Assembly: GCF_011207455.1 (NCBI RefSeq)
Contig: NZ_CP048877.1
Coordinates: 2,100,576 to 2,164,575 of the forward strand
Direction: 5' to 3'
DNA length: 64,000 nucleotides
DNA from: Thermosulfuriphilus ammonigenes
GTDB lineage: Bacteria; Desulfobacterota; Thermodesulfobacteria; Thermodesulfobacteriales; ST65
Both the position numbers and the translations under genes were made by a program. Within the stretch, counting starts at the first letter, position 1. Each line of letters starts with the position of its first letter. The notes under the pieces were generated by a model, which was given only the letters and a program-made list of their open reading frames with translations, did no database searches and was not told the DNA's origin. Below, piece after piece: positions 8,334-17,022 of the stretch.

Positions 8334-8357
8334 CTTTCAACCTGTCTGGTGTATCCT
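8328..8357 (+). promoter_or_regulatory. Sigma-70-type promoter for the response regulator at 8388
   Basis: TTGACA (8328-8333) and TATCCT (8352-8357) are separated by 18 bp, 30 nt before the ATG. The -35 is a perfect consensus; the -10 is fair. Confidence 0.55.
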
Positions 8358-8387
8358 TAATCTGCATTTAGTGGGAGGTTTTTCTCT

Positions 8388-9800
8388 ATGGCCAACGAAT
8401 CCATCCTGGTCGTTGATGATTCCGAGGCAGTTCTTTCCAGTATCTCGGAGACCCTTCTCGCCCAGGGCTATGAGGTGGACATGGCCCGGGATGGGGAAGA
8501 GGCCATCAAGAAAATCGATTCTCGTTTTTATGATTTAGTCCTTACAGATCTCTCTATGCCCAAACGGGGAGGGATGGAGGTTCTTAAACATGTTCGGGAG
8601 AGTTGCCCCGAGACGATGTGCGTTATAATTACCGGCTTCGGCACCATTCGTAACGCGGTAGAAGCCATAAAACTGGGTGCCTTTGATTATCTTACCAAGC
8701 CTGTCAAGACGGATGAGATCCTAATCGTTATCGAACGGGCCCTGGAGTGGCGAGATCTTAAGCGGGAGAATCAGGCCCTTAAGACCCAGCTTAGAGCCCA
8801 GTATCGTTTTGACCGCATCATTGGCAAAAGTGAGCGCATGCAAGAGGTCTTCCGAATGATCGAGCGGGTAGCGGCCACGGATTCAACCGTTCTTATCCTC
8901 GGCGAGTCCGGGACCGGTAAAGAGCTTATTGCCAACGCCATCCATTACGCCAGCGATCGTCGAGAGGGGCCGTTTATTCCTGTAAACTGTGGAGCTATTC
9001 CCGATGAGCTTCTGGAAAGTGAGCTCTTTGGCCATGAAAAGGGGGCCTTTACCCATGCCATAAGGACTAGAATTGGCCGCTTTGAGCTGGCCAATAAGGG
9101 GACCATCTTTCTGGACGAGATTGCCGAAATGAGCCCCCGACTCCAGGTAAAGTTACTTCGGGTCCTCCAGGATCGAGCCTTTGAACGTGTTGGGGGGGTA
9201 AAGACCATCAAGGTTGATATCCGAATTATTGCCGCCACCAACCAAGACCTTGAGAAAATGGTTCGCGAGGGCCGTTTTCGGGAAGACCTTTACTATCGCC
9301 TTAATGTCATTCCCATCCACGTCCCCCCACTCCGGGAGAGGAAAAGCGATATTCCTCTTCTGGTTCAGGCCTTCCTGGAGCGTTTCTCTAATAAGAGGGG
9401 CCGGCGGTCTACCATGCGGATTACCGATGAGGCTCTGGGTTGCCTTATGCGCTATCACTGGCCGGGTAACGTACGGGAGCTGGAAAATCTCATCGAGCGC
9501 TTAGTGATTCTCTGCCCTTCGGATACCATTACGGTTAAGGATCTGCCAGACTACATTCTCGGCCAGGTTGACACCCCGGAGGCCTCACCGGAAATAGAAA
9601 TCCCAGATGAAGGGATCAGTCTTTCGGCGGCGGTGAGCGAATTCGAGCGAAAGCTGATTATTCAGGCCCTCAATAAAACCGGGTGGGTCAAAAACCGGGC
9701 CGCTCAACTCTTGCGGGTTAATCGCACTACCCTCATCGAAAAGATGAAAAAGCAAAAACTATACGGTCCCCCCAAGGTCAGTCGGGCGTCAAACAATTGA
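8388..9800 (+). CDS. NtrC-family sigma-54-dependent response regulator (GAFTHA variant)
   Basis: The 470-residue protein has a receiver domain at residues 1-120 (VVDDSE, phospho-acceptor Asp in LVLTDLSMP, Thr in ITGFG, Lys in LTKP). An AAA+ domain spans about 140-375 (Walker A GESGTGKE, NCGAIP, Walker B TIFLDEIAE, WPGNVREL). A Fis-type helix-turn-helix lies near 430-455 (NRAAQLLRVNRTTLIEKMKK). The sigma-54-contacting loop reads GAFTHA instead of GAFTGA. No sensor kinase is adjacent. Its position at the head of the flagellar region, and the sigma-54 promoters downstream, suggest a flagellar master regulator of FlrA/FleQ or FlrC type, but this is an inference. Confidence 0.92.
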   Translation: MANESILVVDDSEAVLSSISETLLAQGYEVDMARDGEEAIKKIDSRFYDLVLTDLSMPKRGGMEVLKHVRESCPETMCVIITGFGTIRNAVEAIKLGAFDYLTKPVKTDEILIVIERALEWRDLKRENQALKTQLRAQYRFDRIIGKSERMQEVFRMIERVAATDSTVLILGESGTGKELIANAIHYASDRREGPFIPVNCGAIPDELLESELFGHEKGAFTHAIRTRIGRFELANKGTIFLDEIAEMSPRLQVKLLRVLQDRAFERVGGVKTIKVDIRIIAATNQDLEKMVREGRFREDLYYRLNVIPIHVPPLRERKSDIPLLVQAFLERFSNKRGRRSTMRITDEALGCLMRYHWPGNVRELENLIERLVILCPSDTITVKDLPDYILGQVDTPEASPEIEIPDEGISLSAAVSEFERKLIIQALNKTGWVKNRAAQLLRVNRTTLIEKMKKQKLYGPPKVSRASNN

Positions 9801-9839
9801 CACTCCGGAGGCTACTTTTCCCCATCCTCCCCTGAAGAG

Positions 9840-9875
9840 AGGCAAAAAACTCCCTCCTTCTAGGCAAAAAATTCC
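9840..9875 (+). repeat. Pair of 14-bp direct repeats upstream of the TPR gene
   Basis: AGGCAAAAAACTCC (9840-9853) and AGGCAAAAAATTCC (9862-9875) differ at one base and are 22 bp apart, about two helical turns. They abut the possible -24/-12 element and could be an activator site. Confidence 0.45.
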
Positions 9876-9891
9876 TGGTATCTTCCTTGCT
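9876..9891 (+). promoter_or_regulatory. Possible sigma-54 promoter before the TPR gene
   Basis: TGGTATCTTCCTTGCT has GG and GC dinucleotides exactly 10 bp apart and a TTGC -12 block; the -24 block is TGGTA rather than TGGCA. The expected start site (about 9902) would leave only about 3 nt before the ATG and would exclude the AAGGGG Shine-Dalgarno. It is therefore doubtful. Confidence 0.35.
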
Positions 9892-9904
9892 TTAAGGGGC
9901 TGCG

Positions 9905-11848
9905 ATGCTGAAGTCCCTTTCTTTTGCTGTATTTTGTCTCCTTTTTTTGGCCTCTGGGGCCAGGGCTCAATCCCCGTATCTCCTTCTGGCCGAGGTCAAG
10001 GAGCAGTACAATCAGGGTCATTTAGACACGGCTCTGGTGATTTGTGACCGTCTTTTAGGGATGCCCATCGATGAGCCCCTTTTGGAAGAGGCCCTCTTCC
10101 TTAAAGCCTACATTCTGGCGGACAAGGGAGAGACCGAAGAGGCCAAAAAGGTTCTCAAGGAGGCTGTGGGAAAGTTTCCCGACAGCCATCATCTTCCTCG
10201 AGCCTATTTCTATCTGGCCAGAATCTTCAAGGCCGAAGGCGATTGGAGCTCGGCTCTAGGGTATCTTCGCCTCATAAGGAAACATTATCCCGAAAGTGAG
10301 GTAACCCCTGAGGCCGCCCTCCTTGAGGCCGATCTTCTTTTGGAAAAGCGGCGCTACCGAATGGCTGAAGAGCTTCTCAACTGGCTCATCCAGAGGGCCA
10401 GAGAGAGACCAGCTGTGGTGGCTCAGGCGGCAGTTAAACTCCTTGATCTTTACCATCAATTGGGCCGGGAGGCCGAAATAGGGCGTTTGCTTGGCCGCTT
10501 AGGCCCCTTAGATAGGCTCTACTCCTATGCCCCGGATATTCTCTACTGGCAGGGATATGTGGCCTATCGTGAGGGTCGGGTAGCCGAAGCCCAGCGTCTT
10601 TGGTTGCGATACGTCAACCTGGCTCCAGACAGCCCGAGGATAAGAAGGGTCTTTTACCTTCTGGCCGAGATGGCCCGAGAAAGTCGGGATGTCATTAAGG
10701 CCAGGCAGTTTTATGCCTATGTAGCCTCCACCTGGCCGGCCTCAAAGGAGGCTGTTTTAGCCAAGTTTCGGCTTTTCCAGCTCAAGAAAAACTTTTACGC
10801 TTTCTTCGGAGGGCCGACTCCCCAGGACATTGGGGTAATCCTGCCTGTGCTTTCCATGATCTGTGAAAAGTGGCCCGATGACCCTGTAGTCCACGAGGTC
10901 TGGCCGTTGAGGATCGAGCTGGTCCTCAAACAGAAAGGCCCCCGGGTAGCCCTGGAGCTTTCCTGGGAGTTTCTCAGTCGGTATCCGGAAAGCCCCGGCC
11001 TCAAGGAAGCCCTTTTCTGGATCAATCGCTCTTTAGTTGCCTATGATCGGCTTTTTCTTTCCCAAAAAAACTACCTGGGGCTTCTCAACTATCATTGGGA
11101 GCATTTGGATCTTATCTCCAAGGTTAGATCCCCTGAGCACTGGTATCTGGTAGGTGAGGCCTACAAGGGCCTTGATCTTTATCCTCAGGCCCGGAGGGCC
11201 TATGCCAGGGCCTGGGAGCTCAAACCCGATCCGGCTCTGACTCCAGATGTGATGGCCTCTTGGGCCGAGGTTCTGACCTCCTCAGGGGAGCTTGAGGCGG
11301 CGGCCGCCCTTATCGAGGATCTCCTGGATAAAAATCCGCGTTATCGGTCTTCACCGGCCATTTTGGCCTTAAGGGGAAGATTAGCCCTGAGGGAGAGACG
11401 CTTTGGTCTGGCTCGCGAACTCCTCCTTGAGGCCATGAGTAAGAGTGCCGACCTTGAGTCCAAGTTGCGCCTCTGGCCTCTTCTGGTAGAGGCCACCATT
11501 GGAGCGGCCGATTTTAAGGCCTTAGAGAGACTTTTTTCCCGGGTTCCCAAGAACTTTCCCCAAAAAAGACTTCTTCTCCTACTGAAGGCCGCTGGTCAGC
11601 AGGCTTTAAGCTCTGGGGAGGTTCCTTTTGCTTTGGATATCTATGAGAAGGCCCTCAAACTCCAGCCTGATGATCCGGAACTGCTTTGGTATCAAGCCCT
11701 CTGCTTTGAGCGTCTGGGCCAGGAGGCTGCTGCTGAGGAGGTCTGGCAGAAACTCTCGTCCTTAGAGACCCAGCCCTATAAGGAGCTGGCCCAGGCCATG
11801 TTAAAGGCCCGGGAGCTGGTGGATCGGGCCCGGTGGGAGGTCCTCTGA
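9905..11848 (+). CDS. Exported TPR-repeat protein of the flagellar region
   Basis: The 647-residue protein opens with a clear signal peptide (MLKSLSFAVFCLLFLASGARA, cut before QSP). The rest is almost wholly helical, with many TPR-like pairs (for example DTALVICDRLLGMP, AYFYLARIFKAEGDWSSALGYL, and near the C terminus FALDIYEKALKLQPDDPELLWYQALCFERLG). No catalytic motif is seen. The stop overlaps the next ATG (TGATG), coupling it to the second response regulator. Exported TPR proteins occur in some flagellar and gliding systems, but I cannot assign this one to a named family. A role in flagellar placement or periplasmic assembly is conjecture. Confidence 0.85.
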   Translation: MLKSLSFAVFCLLFLASGARAQSPYLLLAEVKEQYNQGHLDTALVICDRLLGMPIDEPLLEEALFLKAYILADKGETEEAKKVLKEAVGKFPDSHHLPRAYFYLARIFKAEGDWSSALGYLRLIRKHYPESEVTPEAALLEADLLLEKRRYRMAEELLNWLIQRARERPAVVAQAAVKLLDLYHQLGREAEIGRLLGRLGPLDRLYSYAPDILYWQGYVAYREGRVAEAQRLWLRYVNLAPDSPRIRRVFYLLAEMARESRDVIKARQFYAYVASTWPASKEAVLAKFRLFQLKKNFYAFFGGPTPQDIGVILPVLSMICEKWPDDPVVHEVWPLRIELVLKQKGPRVALELSWEFLSRYPESPGLKEALFWINRSLVAYDRLFLSQKNYLGLLNYHWEHLDLISKVRSPEHWYLVGEAYKGLDLYPQARRAYARAWELKPDPALTPDVMASWAEVLTSSGELEAAAALIEDLLDKNPRYRSSPAILALRGRLALRERRFGLARELLLEAMSKSADLESKLRLWPLLVEATIGAADFKALERLFSRVPKNFPQKRLLLLLKAAGQQALSSGEVPFALDIYEKALKLQPDDPELLWYQALCFERLGQEAAAEEVWQKLSSLETQPYKELAQAMLKARELVDRARWEVL

Positions 11849-13194
11849 TGGCTGGTATTCGAGTCCTGATAGTAGATGACGATCCCGACTTGAGAGAACT
11901 CCTCAGTGCCTCTCTGAGGGAGGCCGGATATCATCCCCTTACGGCGGCAACGGCCCGGGAGGCTTTAGAGGTAATCAGCGGGTCTAACGGCGGGCTGGGA
12001 GCGGTAGTAGCCGACCTTAAAATGCCCGGTGAAGACGGGCTCTGGCTCTTGGAGAGGGTCAAAGAGCGCTGGCCCCGGACCCCGATTATCATTCTTACCG
12101 GCTACGGTTCGGTGGAGTCGGCGGTCCGGGCCATGAAGGCCGGGGCCAGTGATTTTCTTTTAAAACCGTGCTCCACCAAACTCCTTCTAAAGGTGCTGGA
12201 AAAGTCTCTAACCTCAGGCCCTGGTCGGCCTCTCCTCCCTGAGGCCCCCGAGCTACTGACTAACGATCCCAAGATGTTTGCCATCCTGGAACGGATCAAA
12301 CTGGTGGCCGAGAGTAAGGCTACAGTGCTCATTCAGGGGGAATCGGGCACTGGTAAGGAGCTGGTGGCCTGTCTTATTCACCGCTTAAGTGACCGGCGCT
12401 CTGGACCTTTTGTGGCCGTTAACTGCGCCGCTATCCCGGAAAATCTTCTGGAAGCTGAGCTCTTCGGCTATGAGAAGGGGGCCTTCACCGGCGCCCAGAC
12501 CCGTAAGCCCGGCAAGTTCGAGCTGGCCCATCAGGGGACCCTCCTTTTGGACGAGGTCAGCGAGATGGCCCTTCCTTTGCAAGCCAAACTTCTACGGGCC
12601 ATCCAGGAAGGAGAGATAGACCGTTTGGGGGGACACAGACCGGTGAAGGTTGATGTCCGCATCGTGGCCACCACCAACCGAAATATGGAAGCCTATGTCC
12701 AGGAGGGACGATTCCGGGAGGATCTTTATTTCCGGCTCAATGTGATTCCGCTAAAGATTCCTCCTCTAAGAGAACGCCCCGGAGATATTCCCCTTTTGGC
12801 CGAGCACTTTGCCCGTCTGTTTGCCCGGGCTTATGGCCGGCCCTTTGAGGGGTTTGCTCCAGGAGTGATGGATTTTTTAAAAGGTCTTCCCTGGCCGGGT
12901 AACGTGCGGGAGCTGAAAAACGCCATCGAGCGGGCGGTTCTCCTTTCTCGGGAAGGGGTTATCACCCTGGGGGCCCTGTTTCCCGACGATCTTCCTGAGA
13001 CCCAGACTGATGATAAAGACCAGGACAGCAAGCTACCCCTTAAGACACTCAAGGAGCTTGAACAGGAGATGATTATCCGGGCCCTTGAGGCCTCAGGGGG
13101 TAACAGAACCAAGGCCGCTGAGATTTTGGGAATCAGCGTCCGCACTTTGAGAAACAAACTTCAGGAGCTGAGAAGTCAGGGAATTCAGCTTTAA
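11848..13194 (+). CDS. NtrC-family sigma-54-dependent response regulator, flagellar (FlrC/FleR-like)
   Basis: ATG 11848 follows GGGAGG and gives 448 residues. The receiver domain has VDDDPDL, the phospho-acceptor Asp in VVADLKMP, ITGYG and LKP. The AAA+ domain has GESGTGKE, NCAAIPENLLE, an intact GAFTGA loop, TLLLDEVSEM and WPGNVREL. A Fis-type helix-turn-helix is at the C terminus (KAAEILGISVRTLRNKLQEL). It lies 13 nt ahead of flgB, so it is probably the activator of the sigma-54 promoters at fliK, fliL and flgF, like FlrC in Vibrio or FlgR in Helicobacter. The cognate kinase is not in the window. Confidence 0.93.
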   Translation: MAGIRVLIVDDDPDLRELLSASLREAGYHPLTAATAREALEVISGSNGGLGAVVADLKMPGEDGLWLLERVKERWPRTPIIILTGYGSVESAVRAMKAGASDFLLKPCSTKLLLKVLEKSLTSGPGRPLLPEAPELLTNDPKMFAILERIKLVAESKATVLIQGESGTGKELVACLIHRLSDRRSGPFVAVNCAAIPENLLEAELFGYEKGAFTGAQTRKPGKFELAHQGTLLLDEVSEMALPLQAKLLRAIQEGEIDRLGGHRPVKVDVRIVATTNRNMEAYVQEGRFREDLYFRLNVIPLKIPPLRERPGDIPLLAEHFARLFARAYGRPFEGFAPGVMDFLKGLPWPGNVRELKNAIERAVLLSREGVITLGALFPDDLPETQTDDKDQDSKLPLKTLKELEQEMIIRALEASGGNRTKAAEILGISVRTLRNKLQELRSQGIQL

Positions 13195-13207
13195 GGGGAG
13201 GAGCAAA

Positions 13208-13624
13208 ATGAAGGGCCTCTTCGGTCAGACCATCAGATTGATTGAAAAATCCCTAGATGTTCGTCTTAAAAGGCATGAGGTTATCTCGGCCAACCTGGCC
13301 AACCTAGACACTCCGGCCTATCGGCGCAAAGATCTCCCCTTCGAGAAGGCCCTGGAGGCAGCTCTGGGAAAGTGGCCACCACTGGCCCGAACCAACCCTC
13401 GACATCTGCCAACCCCGGAGGCGGCGGAAGAGAGCCCCTGGATGGCCCTGGAGGAGGACGAATATCTTCCTCCAGATCGGGGAACCCCTAATAACGTTGA
13501 TCTTGACGAAGAGGTGGCCAAGCTTATGCGCAACCACCTCCTTTATCAATCTACCATTCAGTCTCTTATCAAGGAGTTTGAACTCTTAAGAGAGGCCATT
13601 ACCGAAGGAGGGAAGAGTCCATGA
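13208..13624 (+). CDS. flgB: Flagellar proximal rod protein FlgB
   Basis: FlgB forms part of the proximal rod between the MS ring and the distal rod. The 138-residue protein has the N-terminal rod/hook motif (HEVISANLANLDTPAYRRKDL) and the C-terminal helix typical of FlgB, with NNVDLDEEVAKLMRNHLLYQ. A Shine-Dalgarno GGGGAGGAG precedes the ATG. The stop overlaps the flgC start (ATGA). It is the first structural gene of the flagellar region. Confidence 0.96.
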   Translation: MKGLFGQTIRLIEKSLDVRLKRHEVISANLANLDTPAYRRKDLPFEKALEAALGKWPPLARTNPRHLPTPEAAEESPWMALEEDEYLPPDRGTPNNVDLDEEVAKLMRNHLLYQSTIQSLIKEFELLREAITEGGKSP

Positions 13625-14043
13625 AGCTTCTTACAGCCCTTAAACTAGCGGCAGATGGTATGGCCGCCCAGCGGGTGCGCCTGAATATCACCTCGATGAA
13701 CCTGGCCAATGCCAGCACCACCCGAACCCTTGAGGGAGGGCCATATCGAGCCAAAAGCGTGGTCTTTGTGGCCAAGCCCCTTAAGGATTTTGCCTCCAGT
13801 CTGGATGAGGCCCTGGAGACGGTCCAGGTGAAGGAGGTTGTCGATGATCCAAGCCCCTTCAAAGAGGTCTATGATCCTGGTCATCCCGATGCCGACGAAA
13901 GGGGAATTGTCCTTTATCCCAACGTCAACGTTATGGAGGAGATGGTAGATATGCTCTCAGCAGCCGGGGCCTATCAGGCCAATTTGACAGTCATCTCCAT
14001 CACCAAGTCCATGGCCCTTAAGGCCCTAGATATTGTGCGTTAG
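13621..14043 (+). CDS. flgC: Flagellar proximal rod protein FlgC
   Basis: FlgC is a rod subunit. The 140-residue protein has the N-terminal motif NITSMNLANASTTRT and the central segment HPDADERGIVLYPNVNVMEEMVDM, both diagnostic for FlgC, and ends in the conserved SMALKALDIVR helix. Length is normal. It overlaps flgB by 4 nt and is 11 nt from fliE, the usual flgBC-fliE order. Confidence 0.97.
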   Translation: MKLLTALKLAADGMAAQRVRLNITSMNLANASTTRTLEGGPYRAKSVVFVAKPLKDFASSLDEALETVQVKEVVDDPSPFKEVYDPGHPDADERGIVLYPNVNVMEEMVDMLSAAGAYQANLTVISITKSMALKALDIVR

Positions 14044-14054
14044 GGAGGCACTCC

Positions 14055-14351
14055 ATGGAGATAAAGGCCATAAAGCCGGAAGTGGTCTTTCAAGAGGTTA
14101 AAGAGCCAAAAGATCGGCCCCTTGAGCTGGGAAGGGAGTTCTCCGGCCTTCTTAAAGACTATCTCTCCAGGGTCAACGTGGCCCACCTTGAGGCCGAGTC
14201 CAAGGTGGCCGATCTGGCCTCGGGAAAAGAGGCTGATATTGTTGGCACCATGATCAGCCTGGCCAAGGCCGACCTCAAGTTTCGTCTTCTGCTTCAGACC
14301 AGGAACCGGGTTCTTTCGGCCTATGAGGAGATCATGAGGATGCAGCTCTAA
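14055..14351 (+). CDS. fliE: MS-ring/rod adaptor FliE
   Basis: FliE joins the MS ring to the rod and is among the first export substrates. The 98-residue protein is helical, with the family's EFSGLLKDYLSRVN segment and the C-terminal signature AKADLKFRLLLQTRNRVLSAYEEIMRMQL split over residues 75-98. Position between flgC and fliF is canonical. Confidence 0.94.
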   Translation: MEIKAIKPEVVFQEVKEPKDRPLELGREFSGLLKDYLSRVNVAHLEAESKVADLASGKEADIVGTMISLAKADLKFRLLLQTRNRVLSAYEEIMRMQL

Positions 14352-14363
14352 GGTGAGGTGGAA

Positions 14364-15983
14364 ATGGCCAATCTAGATCCAAAACAGGCCCTGGAACAGC
14401 TCAAAGGTCTTTACCAGTCTTTAGATCGCCGCCAGAAGATTTTGGGGGCGGCCCTCTTGCTGGTTACCATCGGAGGGCTGGTTGCTCTCATCTTCTTGAC
14501 CAACCAGCCCGAATATCGGGTCCTTTACAAGGGCCTGGCCCAGGAAGATGCGGCTGAGATCATCTCCTGGCTAAAAAAAGAAAAGGTCCCCTATCGGTTG
14601 GCAGATGGCGGGGCCACCATCAAGGTTCCCGCAGATCGGGTCTATGAGCTTCGGCTTCAGCTGGCTAGCTCCGGTCTCCCCCGCGGGGGAGGTCCCGGGT
14701 TTGAACTTTTTGATCGTCGCAGTTTGGGGACCACGGAATTTGTCCAGCATCTTAATTATCAGCGGGCCCTCCAGGGAGAGTTGGCCCGGACCATTTCAGA
14801 GCTGGAAGCGGTAGAAGAGGCCCGGGTCCACTTGGCCACCCCCAAGGAAAGCCTCTTTATTGAAGAGGAGAAAGAGCCCACCGCCGCTGTGGTTCTTAAA
14901 CTCAAAAGAGGGGCCTCTCTTAGTCGTCAGGAGGTAAAGGGTATCGTTCATCTGGTCTCTCACGCGGTCCCCGGTCTTAAGCCCGAAAACGTTACCGTGG
15001 TGGATTCAACCGGCAAAGTTCTCTATCAGGCTGAGAACCCTGAAGAACAGCTGACCCAGCGACAGGTAGCCTATCGGAAGACCCTGGAGAACTATTATCG
15101 CCAAAAGATAGAGAGCATGCTCTCAGAGGTTCTCGGCCCGGGTAAGGCTATTGCCCGGGTCTCGGTGGATCTTGACTTTGATCGAGAGATTGTCAGCCAA
15201 GAGGCATATGATCCTGATGCTGCGGCGATACGAAGTGAGCAACTAACCAGTGAGACCAAGGTCAACCAAACCGAGGGAGGAGTTCCCGGGGTCAAGGGGG
15301 CCCTGGACAAAAAACTGGAGGGAAACCTGGGAGCTAAGGGAGGCGAGACCAGGTATCAGAAGTCCTCGGCCATCAAAAACTATGAGATCAGCCGGGTGAG
15401 CCGAAAGAGGGAGGTCAGGCCAGGAAGGATCAAGCGGGTCTCGGTAGCCGTCCTTATTGACGGCACTTACGAGGAAGTTCCCGCTGAGGACGGCAAAGGC
15501 AAGGTCAAAAAATATGTTCCTCGCAGTCTTGAGGAACTGGCCCAGTTTGAAAAGATTGTTAAAGGGGCCATCGGCTATGACCCCGACCGAGGAGACAGGG
15601 TAGAGGTGGTCAGTGTCCCCTTCCAGATGGAGGAGGAAAGAAAGGCTGCCACTCCCATGTGGTTGGAGGTGGCCCACAGGCTGTCCCGTCCTCTGCTCAA
15701 CCTGGTCCTTATTGTTCTTTTCTTTGTCATTGTCGTCCGGCCCCTGCTCAAGAGCTTCCTTAAGCGAATGGAGCCCGAGCCCCTGCCGGCTGAAGGTCCT
15801 CAGGCCCTGGAGGGAGAAGGGCCCGAAGAGATCGAGTCTGAAGAGCCTACGGCTCTACCGCGGGATCTGGCCATCAGTATCGTGCACAGCCAGCCTGAAC
15901 GGGCCGCCATTTTGGTCCGAAAATGGTTGGCCGAGGAAATGATCGAAGAGGCCCTGGAAAAAGAGACCAAAAAGAAGGCCTGA
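14364..15983 (+). CDS. fliF: Flagellar MS-ring protein FliF
   Basis: FliF builds the MS ring that houses the export apparatus. ATG 14364 is chosen because AAGGTGAGG lies 6 nt upstream; GTG 14358 is an in-frame alternative with no room for a ribosome site. The 539-residue protein has a first membrane segment near residues 27-47, periplasmic ring-building motifs (YRVLYKGLAQEDAAEI, RALQGELARTISEL, ARVHLATPKESLF), and a second membrane segment near 445-465. The cytoplasmic C-terminal tail is the FliG-binding region. All typical domains are present. Confidence 0.96.
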   Translation: MANLDPKQALEQLKGLYQSLDRRQKILGAALLLVTIGGLVALIFLTNQPEYRVLYKGLAQEDAAEIISWLKKEKVPYRLADGGATIKVPADRVYELRLQLASSGLPRGGGPGFELFDRRSLGTTEFVQHLNYQRALQGELARTISELEAVEEARVHLATPKESLFIEEEKEPTAAVVLKLKRGASLSRQEVKGIVHLVSHAVPGLKPENVTVVDSTGKVLYQAENPEEQLTQRQVAYRKTLENYYRQKIESMLSEVLGPGKAIARVSVDLDFDREIVSQEAYDPDAAAIRSEQLTSETKVNQTEGGVPGVKGALDKKLEGNLGAKGGETRYQKSSAIKNYEISRVSRKREVRPGRIKRVSVAVLIDGTYEEVPAEDGKGKVKKYVPRSLEELAQFEKIVKGAIGYDPDRGDRVEVVSVPFQMEEERKAATPMWLEVAHRLSRPLLNLVLIVLFFVIVVRPLLKSFLKRMEPEPLPAEGPQALEGEGPEEIESEEPTALPRDLAISIVHSQPERAAILVRKWLAEEMIEEALEKETKKKA

Positions 15984-16005
15984 TTCTTAAAAAAAAGGAG
16001 AGGCT

Positions 16006-17022
16006 ATGCCGGAGAAACTTGATCCCAACAACCTTACCGGCCCCCAGAAAGCGGCTATTTTTTTGATCACCATGGGGGAGGAGTTTACGGCCGAGGTCTA
16101 TAAGTATCTTTCTGAGGAGGAGATCAAGCGGATCGGTATAGAGATGGCCAAGCTGGACTATATCCCGGCCGAGGTGGTCCGGCGGGTCCTGGAAGAGGCC
16201 AACGTGGAGTCCCGGGAACTGCTGGCCGATATTACCGTGCCTACCGATGAGTTTCTGGAAGAGAGTCTCCTTAAGGCCTATGGAGAAAAGGGTAAGGAAA
16301 TATTCGAAGAGATTCGTCAGGAACTGGGCCCCAAGGTCTTTGAGAAGCTCCGCAAGCTAGACCCCAAAACCATTGCCAGCTTCTTGAAGAACGAGCATCC
16401 CCAGACCATTGCCATAATTCTTGTCCATCTTGATCCCGAAAAGGCGGCGGCCATTCTTGATCTCTTGCCGGATCAGGTCCGCTCCGATGTCTTCTTGAGG
16501 ATTGCCCTTTTGGATAAGGTCGATCCGGAGATTATCGAAGAGATAAACCAGGCCCTGGAGGACGAGCTGGCCCAGATGGGTGGGACTTTTAGCCGTAAGC
16601 TGGGCGGTGTGGAAAAGGCGGCCGAGATTCTCAATAACGTTGGCCGGGAGCTGGAGGAAAAGATCATCGAGTCGGTGGAAGAGAGCAATCCCCAGCTGGC
16701 TGAGGAGATCAAAAAGCACATGTTTACCTTCGAAGATTTCCTCAAGGTGGACGATGCGGCCATTATGTCCATTCTCAAGGAGATTTCCACCGACGATCTC
16801 AAGCTGGCTCTAAAGACAGCCCCCGAGGAGCTCAAGGAGAAGTTCTTCCGCAACATGAGCGAGCGGGCGGCCCAGATGCTCAAGGAAGACCTGGAAATCA
16901 TGGGGCCGGTCAGGTTGCGAGACGTGGAACAGGCCCAGCAGGCCATTATCAAGGTGGCCAAACGCCTGGAGGCCGAAGGCAAGATTATTCTTGGTGGCCG
17001 CGGGGAGGACGTCTTTGTCTAA
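16006..17022 (+). CDS. fliG: Flagellar motor switch protein FliG
   Basis: FliG is the rotor protein that contacts the stator and sets rotation sense with FliM/FliN. The 338 residues cover all three domains: an N-terminal FliF-binding domain (LTGPQKAAIFLITMGEE), the middle domain with the EHPQTIA motif (LKNEHPQTIAIILVHL), and the C-terminal torque domain rich in charged residues (FEDFLKVDDAAIMSILKEI, MSERAAQMLKEDLE). GGAG lies upstream of the ATG. Its 3' end overlaps the fliH start by 8 nt. Confidence 0.97.
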   Translation: MPEKLDPNNLTGPQKAAIFLITMGEEFTAEVYKYLSEEEIKRIGIEMAKLDYIPAEVVRRVLEEANVESRELLADITVPTDEFLEESLLKAYGEKGKEIFEEIRQELGPKVFEKLRKLDPKTIASFLKNEHPQTIAIILVHLDPEKAAAILDLLPDQVRSDVFLRIALLDKVDPEIIEEINQALEDELAQMGGTFSRKLGGVEKAAEILNNVGRELEEKIIESVEESNPQLAEEIKKHMFTFEDFLKVDDAAIMSILKEISTDDLKLALKTAPEELKEKFFRNMSERAAQMLKEDLEIMGPVRLRDVEQAQQAIIKVAKRLEAEGKIILGGRGEDVFV

